From NCBI GenBank assembly GCA_016758965.1, contig JAEPRB010000028.1, positions 62,001 to 126,000 on the forward strand: 64,000 bases of DNA, written 5' to 3'. Numbering within the stretch: position 1 is the stretch's first letter; each line of letters opens with the position of its first letter. Shown one piece after another: positions 51,700 to 62,816 of this stretch. The notes below the pieces were generated by a model. The model was not told where the DNA came from. It did not search any database and worked only from the letters and a program-made list of their open reading frames with translations. Made by a program: the position numbers and the translations under genes. The DNA is from Circinella minor. Lineage: Eukaryota > Mucoromycota > Mucoromycetes > Mucorales > Lichtheimiaceae.

Positions 51700-52227
51700 C
51701 TATAAGTTTGTTAAATCAAATAATAAAAGAAAACACTCTATAACCTGCAATTCGAAGGATTTGTCCCAAGCTTATATTTTCGTGTTATAATAGATATTAA
51801 AAGTTATCTTGTCTTTTGAATTTGTTAATTTCATTTGAATTGCTATTTGTTTGATATATTTGTGGGAAAAGAGGCATTGAATAATAGAGTTAGAAAGCCT
51901 AGTTAAAACCAAGTAGCAAAAAGTAACTTACATCATTACAGGACAGTGAGTGTGGTGTCTCCGAGTCTTGCATGCTTATTTGGTAGTTACATAACAAAAT
52001 AAGCCTTTTCTTGTATTTGACCTGTGTATGATGTTTGTTTATACAACGTTATTCAATAAAAATTCTAAAAATATAACCTTTTAAAACAAGATCATTACCT
52101 CTTCAGGACAAGGTCCACTGAACTCTGCTAATAATAGCAGAAAGATCATTGCACCCATGAATATCAGTGAAAAAGCAAGTTTTTGATATTTATTATAGCA
52201 AAAAACGTGCACCTTTTTTATGAACAT
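51700..52227 (-). CDS. candidate small membrane protein gene (speculative)
   Basis: On the minus strand an ATG at 52227 opens 43 codons with one membrane-like helix (KLAFSLIFMGAMIFLLLLAE followed by FSGPCPEE), ending at a GTAATG donor (exon 52099-52227). Possible further exons are 51932-52021 and 51700-51744, joined in phase 0 by GT-AG introns of 77 and 187 nt, ending in a stop for a total of 87 residues. The evidence is only splice-phase agreement and a plausible hydrophobic segment. No family is recognised and chance is quite possible. Confidence 0.18.
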
Positions 52228-53392
52228 TATCGGCTTTTGTTTGTTGGAATATGGACCATCATTATTTATTCTATAAGAATATAGAAATACCAATTCCTTT
52301 TTTTCTTTTGTTCTAAAGTTGCTTCGATCGACCTGTTGGATTCATATGTACAATGATGTCGCCAAGAGAATAAATCTCGGAAAATCTGATCTGATCTCAT
52401 ACTACCATTATTTTGTATGTAAAGCATTATAAACAAAAGTACTTAACAAGTAAACCTAAAGAGTACGTAAAAGTGTCGAAAAATAAAAAGAGGAAAAGCC
52501 TATAGATTTGCATAATCATATGATAAGATATATAAAAAATAAATAAACATGATATTAAAAGTTGTAATGTTATTGTTATGACAGTTGATTTTGATAGATA
52601 TAGAAACAAATGTCTTGGCAGGAAGTACTATGATTCTATTATGACGAAAATTTTGCATATGCAAGCCTCAGCCTGGTAAGAGGTTTCAAGTCCATGACAT
52701 GATTATTCTAAAAATATTATCGGGTCCTTGAAACAGCATATGGCATTGTGATTCATTCTATTGTTATGGTAAATATAGCTGTAATGTGTGGCTCCATGGT
52801 TGTTTACACGGTACTTTCATGCAATAGCATAATAATGGATTAGCTATACATTGATGCTTTGGTGATCAATTTTTTTTTATGAACAATAGGGTTTATGATG
52901 GAAAATAATATACTTATTATTATTATTACTTAAATTTTGTAATGTAAATCATAACTACCAAATAATTTTTCTGAAAAATCAACATTTGTCTCTTTCAAAT
53001 TGTGCTTTTCCTGGTGCGATAACGTATCTTTGATAAAAATTCAATTGATAATGTCAAAAACAATAATCAAAAATTAATAAAGAATAAAATTTTTTTTTGT
53101 TTAGTTTGCATTTTATTTGGTTGTTGTAGTGTCAACAATCATGCAACAGCTCGTAATAAACCTGTCAATGAACAAAATGAGGTGGGAGAGGTTTCAGCCA
53201 TTTGAAAGGGTAACAATAACACTACTTTTAGCGCGTAATAAACAACATGCAAGGTATGTGTTATTGATATCTTTTTTTTTATTTGTTTATCCCTCAGAAT
53301 TTATAAGCTAATAGATGCCATTACTTATTCTCATTTCAAACCTACAATAGTAAATCCCCAGCAAAAAAAGAGAAATTGCTTGTAAAAAAAAG

Positions 53393-53400
53393 TATATAAA
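53393..53400 (+). promoter_or_regulatory. TATA box of the secreted repeat protein gene
   Basis: TATATAAA followed by GAGGG lies 126 nt before the start codon at 53526, a usual spacing for a TATA-driven fungal gene with a leader of about 90 nt. It is one of the clearest TATA elements in the window and suggests a strongly or conditionally expressed gene. Confidence 0.6.
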
Positions 53401-53525
53401 GAGGGTGATTTCTATTGTTTGATTTGTTTTATATTATAATTATTATCAATCACACAATCATCCTCTCTTAAACCACTATATCAAATTTTTAACAAATCTT
53501 TTTCTATCAAAACATAAAAAGAAAC

Positions 53526-54545
53526 ATGCGTTTAAACATTGGTATCTCTGTTGCTCTCTTGGCTCTTTTTTCGAACATTCAAGCTTCACCTCTTCCACTT
53601 GCTCGTCGTGGTGAAGATGATGGTAAAAAGGTCGAAACTACGTTTATTGGCAGCAAGGTCATCAAACTTCCCTTTGATTCCGATGACAACTTGGTGTTTG
53701 TAGTCCCTGGAAAGAAACACCATGATGAAGATTTCTCGAAAGAAGACAATACTATTATTTTTCTTAAACCCGAGGAAAATCTCAAGGATGATTATCACAA
53801 GATAAATAAGCGTGGTGATGATGGCTATAAATGGGATCACAATGGTCAAGATTATGGAGATAAATATGAGGATCATGGAAAGAAGGAAGACCATGACGAA
53901 AAGAACGATGACTATGATGAGAAGAAGGAAGACTATGATGGAAAGAAGGAAGACTATGATGGAAAGAAGGAAGACTATGATGGAAAGAAGGAATACTATA
54001 ATGAAAAGAAGGAAGACTATGATGGAAAGAAGGAAGACTATGATGGAAAGAAGGAAGACTATAATGGAAAGAAGGAAGACTATGATGAAAAGAAGGAATA
54101 CTATGACGGAAAGAAGGGAGACTATGATGAAAAGAAGGAAGACTATGATGGAAAGAAGGGAGATCATGATGAAAAGAATGAAGATTACTCTAAGCATGAT
54201 AAGCGTGGATTTGATGAAAAGAAAGAAGACCATGATGGAAAGCAGGAATACCATGATGAAAAGAAGGAAGACCGTGATGAAAAGAAGGGAGATCATGACG
54301 GAACCTTTATTGGAAGCTATGCAGATTACGGTAACGATCATAAGGATGGTGATAAGCACCATGATGATTATACATTTGTTGGAAGCTATGCAGACTATTG
54401 TGATGATAATGGTAATCGCAAGCACGGAAAGCGTGGTGACGATAACAAGGACAATAAGTTTTACGGCTCGTATGCTGATTACAGCTGCTACAACCAAAAG
54501 GGAAGAGAATACGGTAATGCTCACAAAGATAAAGATTACAAATAG
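53526..54545 (+). CDS. secreted repetitive protein with four dibasic Kex2-type sites
   Basis: One uninterrupted frame of 339 residues. A signal peptide (MRLNIGISVALLALFSNIQA) is followed by RRG at 27-29 and then KRG at 95-97, 226-228 and 302-304. Each dibasic pair is followed by Gly and acidic residues, as in Kex2-processed precursors. Residues about 130-258 are degenerate heptads of the type E-D-Y-D-G-K-K. The C-terminal part carries three copies of GSYADY (263-268, 286-291, 314-319), each preceded by F or F-x, and a related FIGS near 40-43. The composition is extremely charged and Tyr-rich. I know no family for it. Options are a Kex2-processed peptide precursor, a wall-associated repeat protein or a metal- or cation-binding polyampholyte. 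Because the repeat lacks stops in other frames, long spurious frames overlap it on both strands. Confidence 0.9.
   Translation: MRLNIGISVALLALFSNIQASPLPLARRGEDDGKKVETTFIGSKVIKLPFDSDDNLVFVVPGKKHHDEDFSKEDNTIIFLKPEENLKDDYHKINKRGDDGYKWDHNGQDYGDKYEDHGKKEDHDEKNDDYDEKKEDYDGKKEDYDGKKEDYDGKKEYYNEKKEDYDGKKEDYDGKKEDYNGKKEDYDEKKEYYDGKKGDYDEKKEDYDGKKGDHDEKNEDYSKHDKRGFDEKKEDHDGKQEYHDEKKEDRDEKKGDHDGTFIGSYADYGNDHKDGDKHHDDYTFVGSYADYCDDNGNRKHGKRGDDNKDNKFYGSYADYSCYNQKGREYGNAHKDKDYK
53913..54299 (+). repeat. 21-nt coding repeat (E-D-Y-D-G-K-K heptads)
   Basis: About 18 imperfect tandem units of the type GAAGACTATGATGGAAAGA plus AG. The unit length is a multiple of three, so copy-number change keeps the frame. 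Variation is concentrated at the first, third and fifth residues of the unit (E/G, Y/H, G/E). Confidence 0.9.
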
Positions 54546-57300
54546 TTCTTTTCAATTTTCTTCTCTTTACAACAAGATACATTTTATGTATCAGTATAGC
54601 TATCTATTTTTTTTTCTCTTTTGCTTCAGTAATTCTTTTTTGTAACACAACCTTTCCCCCTTTTACCCAGTCAGTTTAATTGCAGTTCTTAGCCTACTTC
54701 TTGTGCAGTTTTATTTTCTTTTGATATATATATATATTGAGTTTTCTTTTTAAATAAATGCTTTGTTTTTTTTTCTTTTATCGGAATCTAAGATACGCAA
54801 TATGCCTTCAGTGTGTATATGAACTTTATTTTGAATCAATGGTCAAATTAGAAAAATGTCTAAAGGTTTTCGATTTGATAAAGTTTTTTAATACATTATT
54901 GTTTTTAAGTTATTGTACACTAGGTATAATAATTCAGTTTATGATTAAAAACCATATGCATTACATATAAGGCATATATGCTATATAAAGGACAATACAA
55001 TATCCCGAATATCGACAACTTTACACTTTAAGGCTTGCACTTTATTTTCGGTACAGTCCATATAATATCAAGTAAAATGTACTAGATTATTGGCAATATA
55101 GTTTTGTTGGTAAAACATATAAGTATATAGAAAGAACGTATGCCTGCTATAAGAAAAGTATTTATGTATAACATTTATCGCACAGACATTATATCCCCAG
55201 AAATTAAAATCAAGGTTAAAAAATGCTCGGTCTATATTTCCAATCAAAAAGATCACGACTAATATATCAATCAATCCATTTAAAATAAGTAAAAGAAAAT
55301 AATGATATGCAGAGTTTGGGTGTACAATGTTGTATGAGTATTTTTTGTAAAACTAGCATAGTAAATACTAGACGTATTAATAATCTTTTTCTTGAAAACT
55401 AAATAAGAGAGCCAAACTACAATATTAAAATGCTACTACATGATATACATGAGGTACATTTTTACAAGTGACCCCTTGTCTACACCAAATTTATTCTATA
55501 AAGATTATTTTCTGTTGAAGCGTATAAACATAGTCTTTTCTTTCTTCAGTTTTATATAGTTAGAGAAAAATATCGTTGTTAATTTCTTATCTTTCAGAAA
55601 TCGATTGCCTTGTAGTAAGTATTGTATTTTTAATAGTATTTTTCAATACCTAGATATCAATAATGTTTACTAAATTTGAAAGATGGTTTAGCCAACAGTA
55701 TTTCTGAAAGTGCTACATATTGCACATGGTACTTGGATATACGTACTCCATCATCATTATTGCCAAAATTAAACAAATAGATATGATTATCTTTCGACTA
55801 TTTTTTCTTTGAATGATCTTTTATTTTTTAAATTGAGAAAAAGCTTAGTAACTTGACTATATCAAATAATCGTTAATCTTTACAATACTACTTATATCCC
55901 ATACAAAAATTCATTTGTTTTATCAGTACCACTTCTATGTGGATTGTTCCAGACTTTCTTCAGAACTGTTATGCCAACTCCCAAAAAAAATGATATATGT
56001 TTTTTCCGTCAATAATAATTTATTCTCTTCTATAAATGAAGGTACCTTAGTGGACATGAATTTTATATTTGTGAACGAATACCAAGATTAGTGTAGGATT
56101 CATAATGTGGTATACATTTTAAGTACAAAATTATAAAAATAAATAATGATATTATTGTCGACATATTGCGATGGCCTTATTGATTGAACTCTGAAAAAAA
56201 AAATATAAAAGTCCACTGACTTTTTTTTTATAAATTATGCAGATGTTTTTTCTTGGCACAATAAATAATATTGTAAGTAACTATAGATTATAAGCAATGG
56301 TATAATTTTCTTTATATGATAACAGAAGTCATCAACAAAAGAAATGATCGACATAAATATTTACTTTTAGCCGAATCGCGATAAAGCAGCGGTTAAAAAA
56401 AACAAGAATGACGAGTATAAATGCATGTCTCATGCAATCTTCTACAGATCGATTCCGAAAAAAAAAGACCTTTTATGCGGAACAAGTAACCTACTTGTTG
56501 CTTTATAGGACACTCCAATCTCTTGGATTGAAAACCGAAACTTCGGTAACTTTTCCGATAGGTTAGCGGGGAGCACTTTTACTATTGCTGGTTAAAATCG
56601 AAATCTCAAACGAAAACTATAGGTATGACTTGCATTTATTTTACATAATACTTATTTTTCAGCTGTTTTATAAAAATACATGTGATAAAAATTCACGTTA
56701 TTATAATTGGATATCAGAATAGTTTCGACCAAAAGACACGCTTCCATTAGGCTGTGAAGTCTATATAATCTAACCATTTAACTTTTAAAGAAAACTGGAG
56801 AAGAGTGCACAAATATACACTACCTGTTTTTACTTTGATATGATTTTTTAGTTCATATTTAAACCTGTTTAAACGATATAAGTGAACACTTAATTTACTA
56901 ATTTTCATAACTGAACGAAAATCAAGAGGAGGTAAAAAAAACATGCGATCAGAAAACGCACCTAAATTAGGTCCGTTACCGAATCGATAAAAAGTATTCA
57001 TGTTACAGATTGTCAGGCTTACCTGCTTTCTGTGACACAAACAGGAGCTCTCAAATCTTTTTGTCATACATTTGTACATGATTAATCTCTTTAGCCTTAT
57101 TATTAATGGTATAATTTTAGCCCAAAAACATAAACCAGTATAAAAAATAACATAACATATATGATAGAAATAATTGATCGAAATATATATGAAAATTTTT
57201 ACTTTAGTAATAAGATTTGTATTTGAGATGTTTTGTATATAATAAAGTCTTTTAGAAGGTCAGGCGTACAGCTGCGCGGAGAATCATTTCGACTTTTTTT
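54546..57300. other. 2.75-kb gene-poor spacer
   Basis: No supported gene. A 110-codon minus-strand open frame (56747-57079) has a mixed composition but no recognised domain. Near 56530-56570 there is a short hairpin (ACCGAA, AC, TTCGGT). The first 300 nt are the 3' flank of the secreted protein gene; the last 200 nt are the 3' flank of the Mam3-like gene. Confidence 0.5.
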
Positions 57301-59436
57301 TTAGTTGTCCTTGTTATTGTTACGCAAAAGTGGCTGACTTTCTTCTGCGGCATGGTTGGAAGGTGAAGTAGACAATCTAGCTTCGGCCACAGCACCATAT
57401 GTTTTTTGAAAGGGTTCAATAACCTTATGTGATTGGACGTTAGTGATAGAGCCGTTAGAAGTTTGACGGATCAAGTCTTCTCCACTCTGTTGTCTCTCTC
57501 TAGCGGGATAGGGATGTGAATGTCGTTTACGTGCAGCCCATCTATTTTGTAAACGAGCACTTGGACCTCTCTTGCTATTATGAACTTGTCGGCGAACAAC
57601 TCGAATTTTGTTACGAACTAGTAACAGAACAATTTGTTTCGATGGTTAGTTGGTTGCTATTTCACCATTAGTTATCATCATCATTTTTTCTTACCATCCA
57701 CATAGACATCCGTTTCATCAATAATTTCCTACAAAAAGTAAAAGCAGAAAAATAAATATTTTAGTTATTCTTTTTCTTCCTTTTAATCTAGGAGAACTGG
57801 TAACTTCGTTATTTTACCTCGCCAATCAATTCTTCAATCACATCTTCAAGTGTAATGACACCAATACCACCATCCTCTTCACCAGGGTTATTTGAAACCA
57901 ATGCCATGTGACCTATAAAAAACCATTTTTTATTGTTACACAAAATGTTCTGGTTTACTGGGAAAATATTTTTTGTGCAAATATGTTACACAACAATAAA
58001 CTTACTTTTTCCTTCTTGGAAGAAATTGAGGATATCGAGACAGCTGGTGTCGGGGCCTGTTTCGGGCAATGTACTGATCTGCAGTGTTTTGACAGGAAGT
58101 GCATCTTCTGGGTCGTAGGTAATAAGACGCTTGGTCAACAACATACCAATAAAGTTTGATTTACTTCCAGCTGAATAAACAGGTATACGCGAGTAACCAG
58201 CTGTCAAGATTTTGTCCACTAGTTCTTCGTCAAGGATATCATCTATTGACAGAGTAAATACGTCACTAATAGGGGTCATGATCTGTGATACAGGTTTGGA
58301 TCTTAAATCCAATACGGCACCAATGATAGTTACTTCATCGGATGTTAATGCCTCAACATCGGATGGATTGACTGCTTGATGCAACGAAACTAAAGTTTTT
58401 AATCCAGCCTTTTTGTAAACAGTACCATGGGATTCACCCAAAAAGTAGTCCAATAAAAGAGCAGTTGGGTAAGCGATAGGGTACAGAATATACATTAAAA
58501 CAAGAACCATCCAAGATGCCTTTGCACCGATAGCAAGGCCATGGCGTACACAGATCGCTAATTACAATACAGAAAAAAAGCTGCTAATTAGTTTTGATGT
58601 ACATGGTGCATATGGATTTCGAGTAGTATATAGAAGAACGGACATAATGATTTTTAAACTTACATTGAGGAATGACCCTGAAAATAAAGGAGAAGCAAAT
58701 TGAAATCAAATTAATTATGTTTTTTTATTATTATGGCAAAAATCCCCCTCCCTTTTTTTATTATAAACCTCCTAATAAGATATCAAGTAACCCCTATTTT
58801 TCAACAATAATAAACTTACTCGCCAAAGATAACAATAAGAGCAGTTGATATGACAACAGCTTGCCAGCCACCACCAAACACTCCATCAAGAATGATAGGC
58901 AAAGTTTCGTTGATAACCACGTTCGATAAGAGTAGCGTCACTAAAACCCAATGTTTGCCACGGTCTAAAAGCCTCAGCACCTGCTTTGCATTCTTTTGTT
59001 CAGTCGGGGTTCCAGATTCAATGAGTACATGAAGATTCGTTTCGTCCAATCCCATAAGACCCAGAGTCAAACCTGTTGTCGTTCAGTCATGACAAAAATT
59101 AGCCCATTTCACTTCTTTCTCAATCCAATCCTATTCTATTTTTTCTTTCTCTTTCTTTTTTTTTCCCTTTCGAATATGTTAAGTTTATATATATATATAT
59201 TATATATATAGCATAAAGATAATTTAAAGAAATTTACCAGCAAAAGCGCCACCAAGTAAAACCAGGAATAGAACAATTGCGGCCTTTTCCCAGAATTCTG
59301 GGGAGCCAATGTCAATACGAGGTTCTTCAGCTACCTCGAGCATCGTAGTAGGATAAGCATAGATGAATGAAGTTAATGAACTTAAAGCAACTAGTAATGC
59401 ACGTAATGCAGATATCCGCACTGCCAAGAGTGCCAT
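57301..59436 (-). CDS. MAM3: Mam3/CNNM-type membrane protein (DUF21 + CBS pair)
   Basis: Seven exons, 59238-59436, 58820-59072, 58664-58677, 58006-58557, 57818-57912, 57695-57728 and 57301-57617, give 487 residues in consistent phase. An N-terminal hydrophobic segment leads into the DUF21 transporter domain ([30 protein letters not shown], then GEVIPQ). CBS-domain marks follow ([45 protein letters not shown]), then a basic, Ser-rich tail. Exon 3 is only 14 nt and supplies the conserved V-I-P-Q. Family knowledge: yeast Mam3 is a vacuolar membrane protein affecting manganese and other metal sensitivity, and CNNM proteins act in Mg2+ transport. It lies 124 nt downstream of the chitin synthase stop on the same strand. 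Confidence 0.92.
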
Positions 59437-59560
59437 AGTGGTAAAACGGAAGTGAAAAAGAATTCGTCTGTTAAAATCTCCTTTTATAGCTTTTTTTTTC
59501 GCTTGCGGGATTTTATCTCAAAAAGTTAGGTTTCTCTCTTTATTAATCTCTAATCTACTA

Positions 59561-62500
59561 TTAAGAACCCGTAAATATAGAGAATGCTCTATAACATAAA
59601 CTTCCAATAAAACGGACAGCAGCCAAGGCAGCCACTGACCACAATACAAATGCCAAATACCCGTTTGTTCTTGTTTGGAAATCACCTAAGTTATCGATTT
59701 GTTATTGTTTCAGCATCTATACTCTTTTTCTTCTTTTTGCTTCGATATCTTTATACGCTTCTATTTATTTTACAAATATAAAGTGATATATAACTTACCT
59801 AGCCAATCCATATTAAGTGCAGTAGTAATGATAGCAACCAAGATTAGATTACTGAGAATCCACGTTGTAACTAGTCGAGTACGAAAAGCTCGATAATAAT
59901 CTTCTTGTTTTGTCTTCGGATCGATTTTATTTGGTGGATCCCGTTCTCGTTTACGCAAATTTACACATGCCTCTTCATAAAGAAGTCCGACATCTTTTTG
60001 CTCTGGCATGTCTACATCCGCTTGTTGATTATCTCCTTCAACAATCCCAAGATCCATAGCAACAACATGAATATCTTTGGTTCCCCAACTGTTATGAGAT
60101 AAATTGTTAGTCACCAAATGATTAATAAAACAGGAATATATTGAATAACTTCCTCGGAATAAAAGTATTGTTGTTGTTTCTGTACCTGACGTCATGAGTG
60201 TTACAGAATGCATAAGTGTTCAAAATATTGATATAACTAGGGGTCATCAACAAATATTGAATGGAACTTGTGATCATGTGCCAAGGATCCAAGAACAGTA
60301 AACTTGCCACGAAATACAGTGCATATGTTGCTCCAAAAGATATCAAGATATCTCGAAATGACCCGTCGGCCAATAAATTGTTAGTGGTCCGCGCTGCATT
60401 GGTGATCCCATCATAAGCCAACCAAACTGATGCAAATATGATGTAAATCATAAGACCAGCAAAAAATAACATAATCAATGTATAAGTTCCTTTGGATCTA
60501 AAGAATAAATAGGGTAGCAATTCAAGAAGAAACCATGAGTTTTTCTTTTCCTTCTTTTTTTCTAGTTATTTTTTTTTTCTGTCTGGAAATATTTTATATA
60601 TTATATACTTTACCCTTGTGGTCGGTTTCCCATGGAAAATAAAAACAAGACAATTAATAAGATAATGTAAACATAGGTTAATCCAACGTGAACATTTTCT
60701 GCTGTTTTAGAATCAAAGGGTGGATTGCTCATAGTGGAAAGTGCGCTGGTAAGAATATAAAAACATAAAAAGAAGTTTCCAAGTGCAAACCATGAAAAAA
60801 TCCATGATAATGATAGATATCCAAACTCAATGCATAGCAACGTTTTTCGTAACATGGAATGATCCGTTGCCAAAATCCTACACCAGTGAAATAGTGCGTA
60901 AACACCTGCAAAAAAGGACCCGTTAAGCCATCGTCGTCGTTGAGTAACAAACTCAGGGACTGCACTTGGTACATCTGTCTCCCCGTATGCATTTGATACA
61001 TAATGAAGAACCCATTTTGCGTTTTTCTTCGCAACGAGCTATATGATAGATACATGCTAAAGTTATATTTTTTTTCTCAGGCCATAATCTAACTGAGTTG
61101 CATCGTTGTTCTTGCATTGACAAAAGAAGCAAGATCCATAAAAAAAAGTAAAGCCGAAGTATTTTATTTACCTCAAAACAAAGAATACGATCTTCAGCAA
61201 GATACATGTTTGCCTCGAATATACCGCCTTCTGAATGTAATTGCTCGCCCATAAAATATTTTTGTAAAGGACCCATTCCATTAACATCATTTTGTAATGC
61301 TGAATATCGGTATGCAGAAAATGCTCCTGGTAATACTTGAATATATCCCAACACAGATTCTAATGGCTTGTCCAAAATATTGGAAATCTTGTATTCAAAG
61401 TTTTGACTGGCCACTAGCGGATTGATCAACGATACTCCAGCTGGTCCTGTCATGGCTCTTACTTCGCCACATGCGCCACCAACGTGTAAGTTAATATCAA
61501 ATGTTTTCCATAATCTATATATAGAATGGGGTCCTGGTCTCGTGCCAACATCCAATAACATGCATACATTCGGATTTAGTTTTGGACAAAATGCTTGAAA
61601 GAACCATCGATGAGAATTGATCTTGCGTTGATTTTTCTCTTTAAGACAAAATAAAATTTGTGCAGGCACAATATTATCAACCGCTCCCTTGAATTTCATA
61701 TCAGGATTCAATGAAATCTGAGTTGTATATTCATAAAGATGAGCATGAACTTGCCGAGCATTAACAAAATTTTTAGCAACACCTTCTTGATAAACACCTA
61801 GTGCGGATAAAAAGTCCAATACACGCGGGTGCACCTTATCACGTCCGTCTGCCATAATGCATATTACTACTTGAGTCCAACTATCGGCGCCCCATGTTTT
61901 TGATCTTTTTCGTCCACATAAATTAGTTATATTTTTCATGATTCCATGCAATGTACGTGCTAACAAAATTTCATTTTCCTAAAAACAAAGTTTTAGCCAT
62001 AAATAAAAAAGCCATCAAAATGGTGTAACAAAAAGGATCAGTCAATCAGATGGGCTATTTTTAATCATAGTATAAAAGTAGAGTGAGAGAGAGGTGTAAG
62101 ATAAGTATATTTTACGTTGTAAAGTGTGATACATATAAACAACTCAGTACGTCGTTCTATTAATTCTTGGCGAAGTTTATAGTTTTGATGTGGATAGTCG
62201 GCGGGATCAGCAGTAACGGCGGTATATCGCATATATTGAAACTCTTTCTCGTTCCTGCGTGGTATAGCTTGTAAATACTGTTCCGGGACGGGGCAGTCTA
62301 ATACTAGATTTCCTTCTACGAGAGGTACACGTCTTATTGTTCGACGCCTTGGTTGTCGTGCTGGAGCAAGGTGAGGGACGGGCGTTGGCATCATGTAAGG
62401 TCGCCATGGCGATGGGAATTGCATTGGGGTCATTACAACCGGAGGCGGTCCCGGTGGTGGAAGTTGAGATTGTAGTTGTAGTTGTTGCTGGTTGTAGTGA

Positions 62501-62583
62501 TTGTGATTATTGTTATGTTGCTCCATGCTGCTACCACTACTAAAATTCGCATGAACAGGTGGTGTAGGCGGTGGTCGAATCAT
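59561..62583 (-). CDS. chitin synthase, class I-III type
   Basis: Exons 62116-62583, 61172-61978, 60614-61038, 60186-60497, 59799-60088 and 59561-59685 give 808 residues. A Pro/Gln-rich N-terminus (first 80 residues) precedes the chitin synthase N-domain and catalytic core: [50 protein letters not shown] and [13 protein letters not shown] (from about 458). Membrane helices and the division-I marker [16 protein letters not shown] follow; the latter spans the exon 4/5 junction. It differs clearly from the Chs3-type enzyme at 44420-48615. Its role is vectorial chitin synthesis at the plasma membrane. It is somewhat shorter than ascomycete Chs1/Chs2 because of a reduced N-terminus. Assigning class I, II or III needs a tree. 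Confidence 0.94.
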
Positions 62584-62816
62584 ATCATATGACTTTTAGC
62601 AAAATTATTGAGGTATAGAAGTAAACAGGTTATATTTAAAAATTAATAAGAGAGGGAAAAAGTAAAATAAAAAAAAAGAGAGAGAGAAGAGACACACAAA
62701 AAAAGGAGACAACAAACAAACAGTGCTTTAATAATGTAGCTAGGACAAATTATAGCAAAAGCAGCAGGTGACAATAAAAAAAATTAACAATAACAATAAC
62801 AAGTATCCTTTTTTAT

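Larger units (their letters stand above)
48616..53525. other. 4.9-kb gene-poor spacer
   Basis: No strongly supported gene apart from a low-confidence candidate at 51700-52227. It contains microsatellites just after the chitin synthase stop, several TACGTA palindromes (for example 49465, 49546, 49632, 49636, 50063, 50129, 50661, 50677) and a 27-nt T run near 50332-50357. The last 150 nt carry the promoter of the secreted repeat protein. Confidence 0.5.

Noticed and set aside
52655..52695. tRNA-like A-box (TCAGCCTGGTAAGAG) next to a B-box-like GGTTTCAAGTCC
   Set aside because: The boxes are only a few bases apart, leaving no room for an anticodon arm, and the B-box has an extra T; no cloverleaf can form.
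53586..54524. 312-codon minus-strand open frame rich in Ile, Leu and Val, resembling a multi-helix membrane protein
   Set aside because: It is the antisense of the E-D-Y-D-G-K-K repeat region; the hydrophobic pattern follows from complementing GAC, TAT and GAT codons. The sense frame has a signal peptide, TATA box and Kex2 sites.
53812..54645. 277-codon plus-strand frame made of Met/Arg/Lys/Thr repeats
   Set aside because: It is the shifted frame of the same minisatellite, with no signal peptide or domain.
56747..57079. 110-codon minus-strand frame, followed past a stop by WKRVFWSKLF, faintly like a Tc1/mariner transposase
   Set aside because: Only one short segment resembles the family, stops interrupt it, and no terminal inverted repeats were seen. 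A profile search would be needed.
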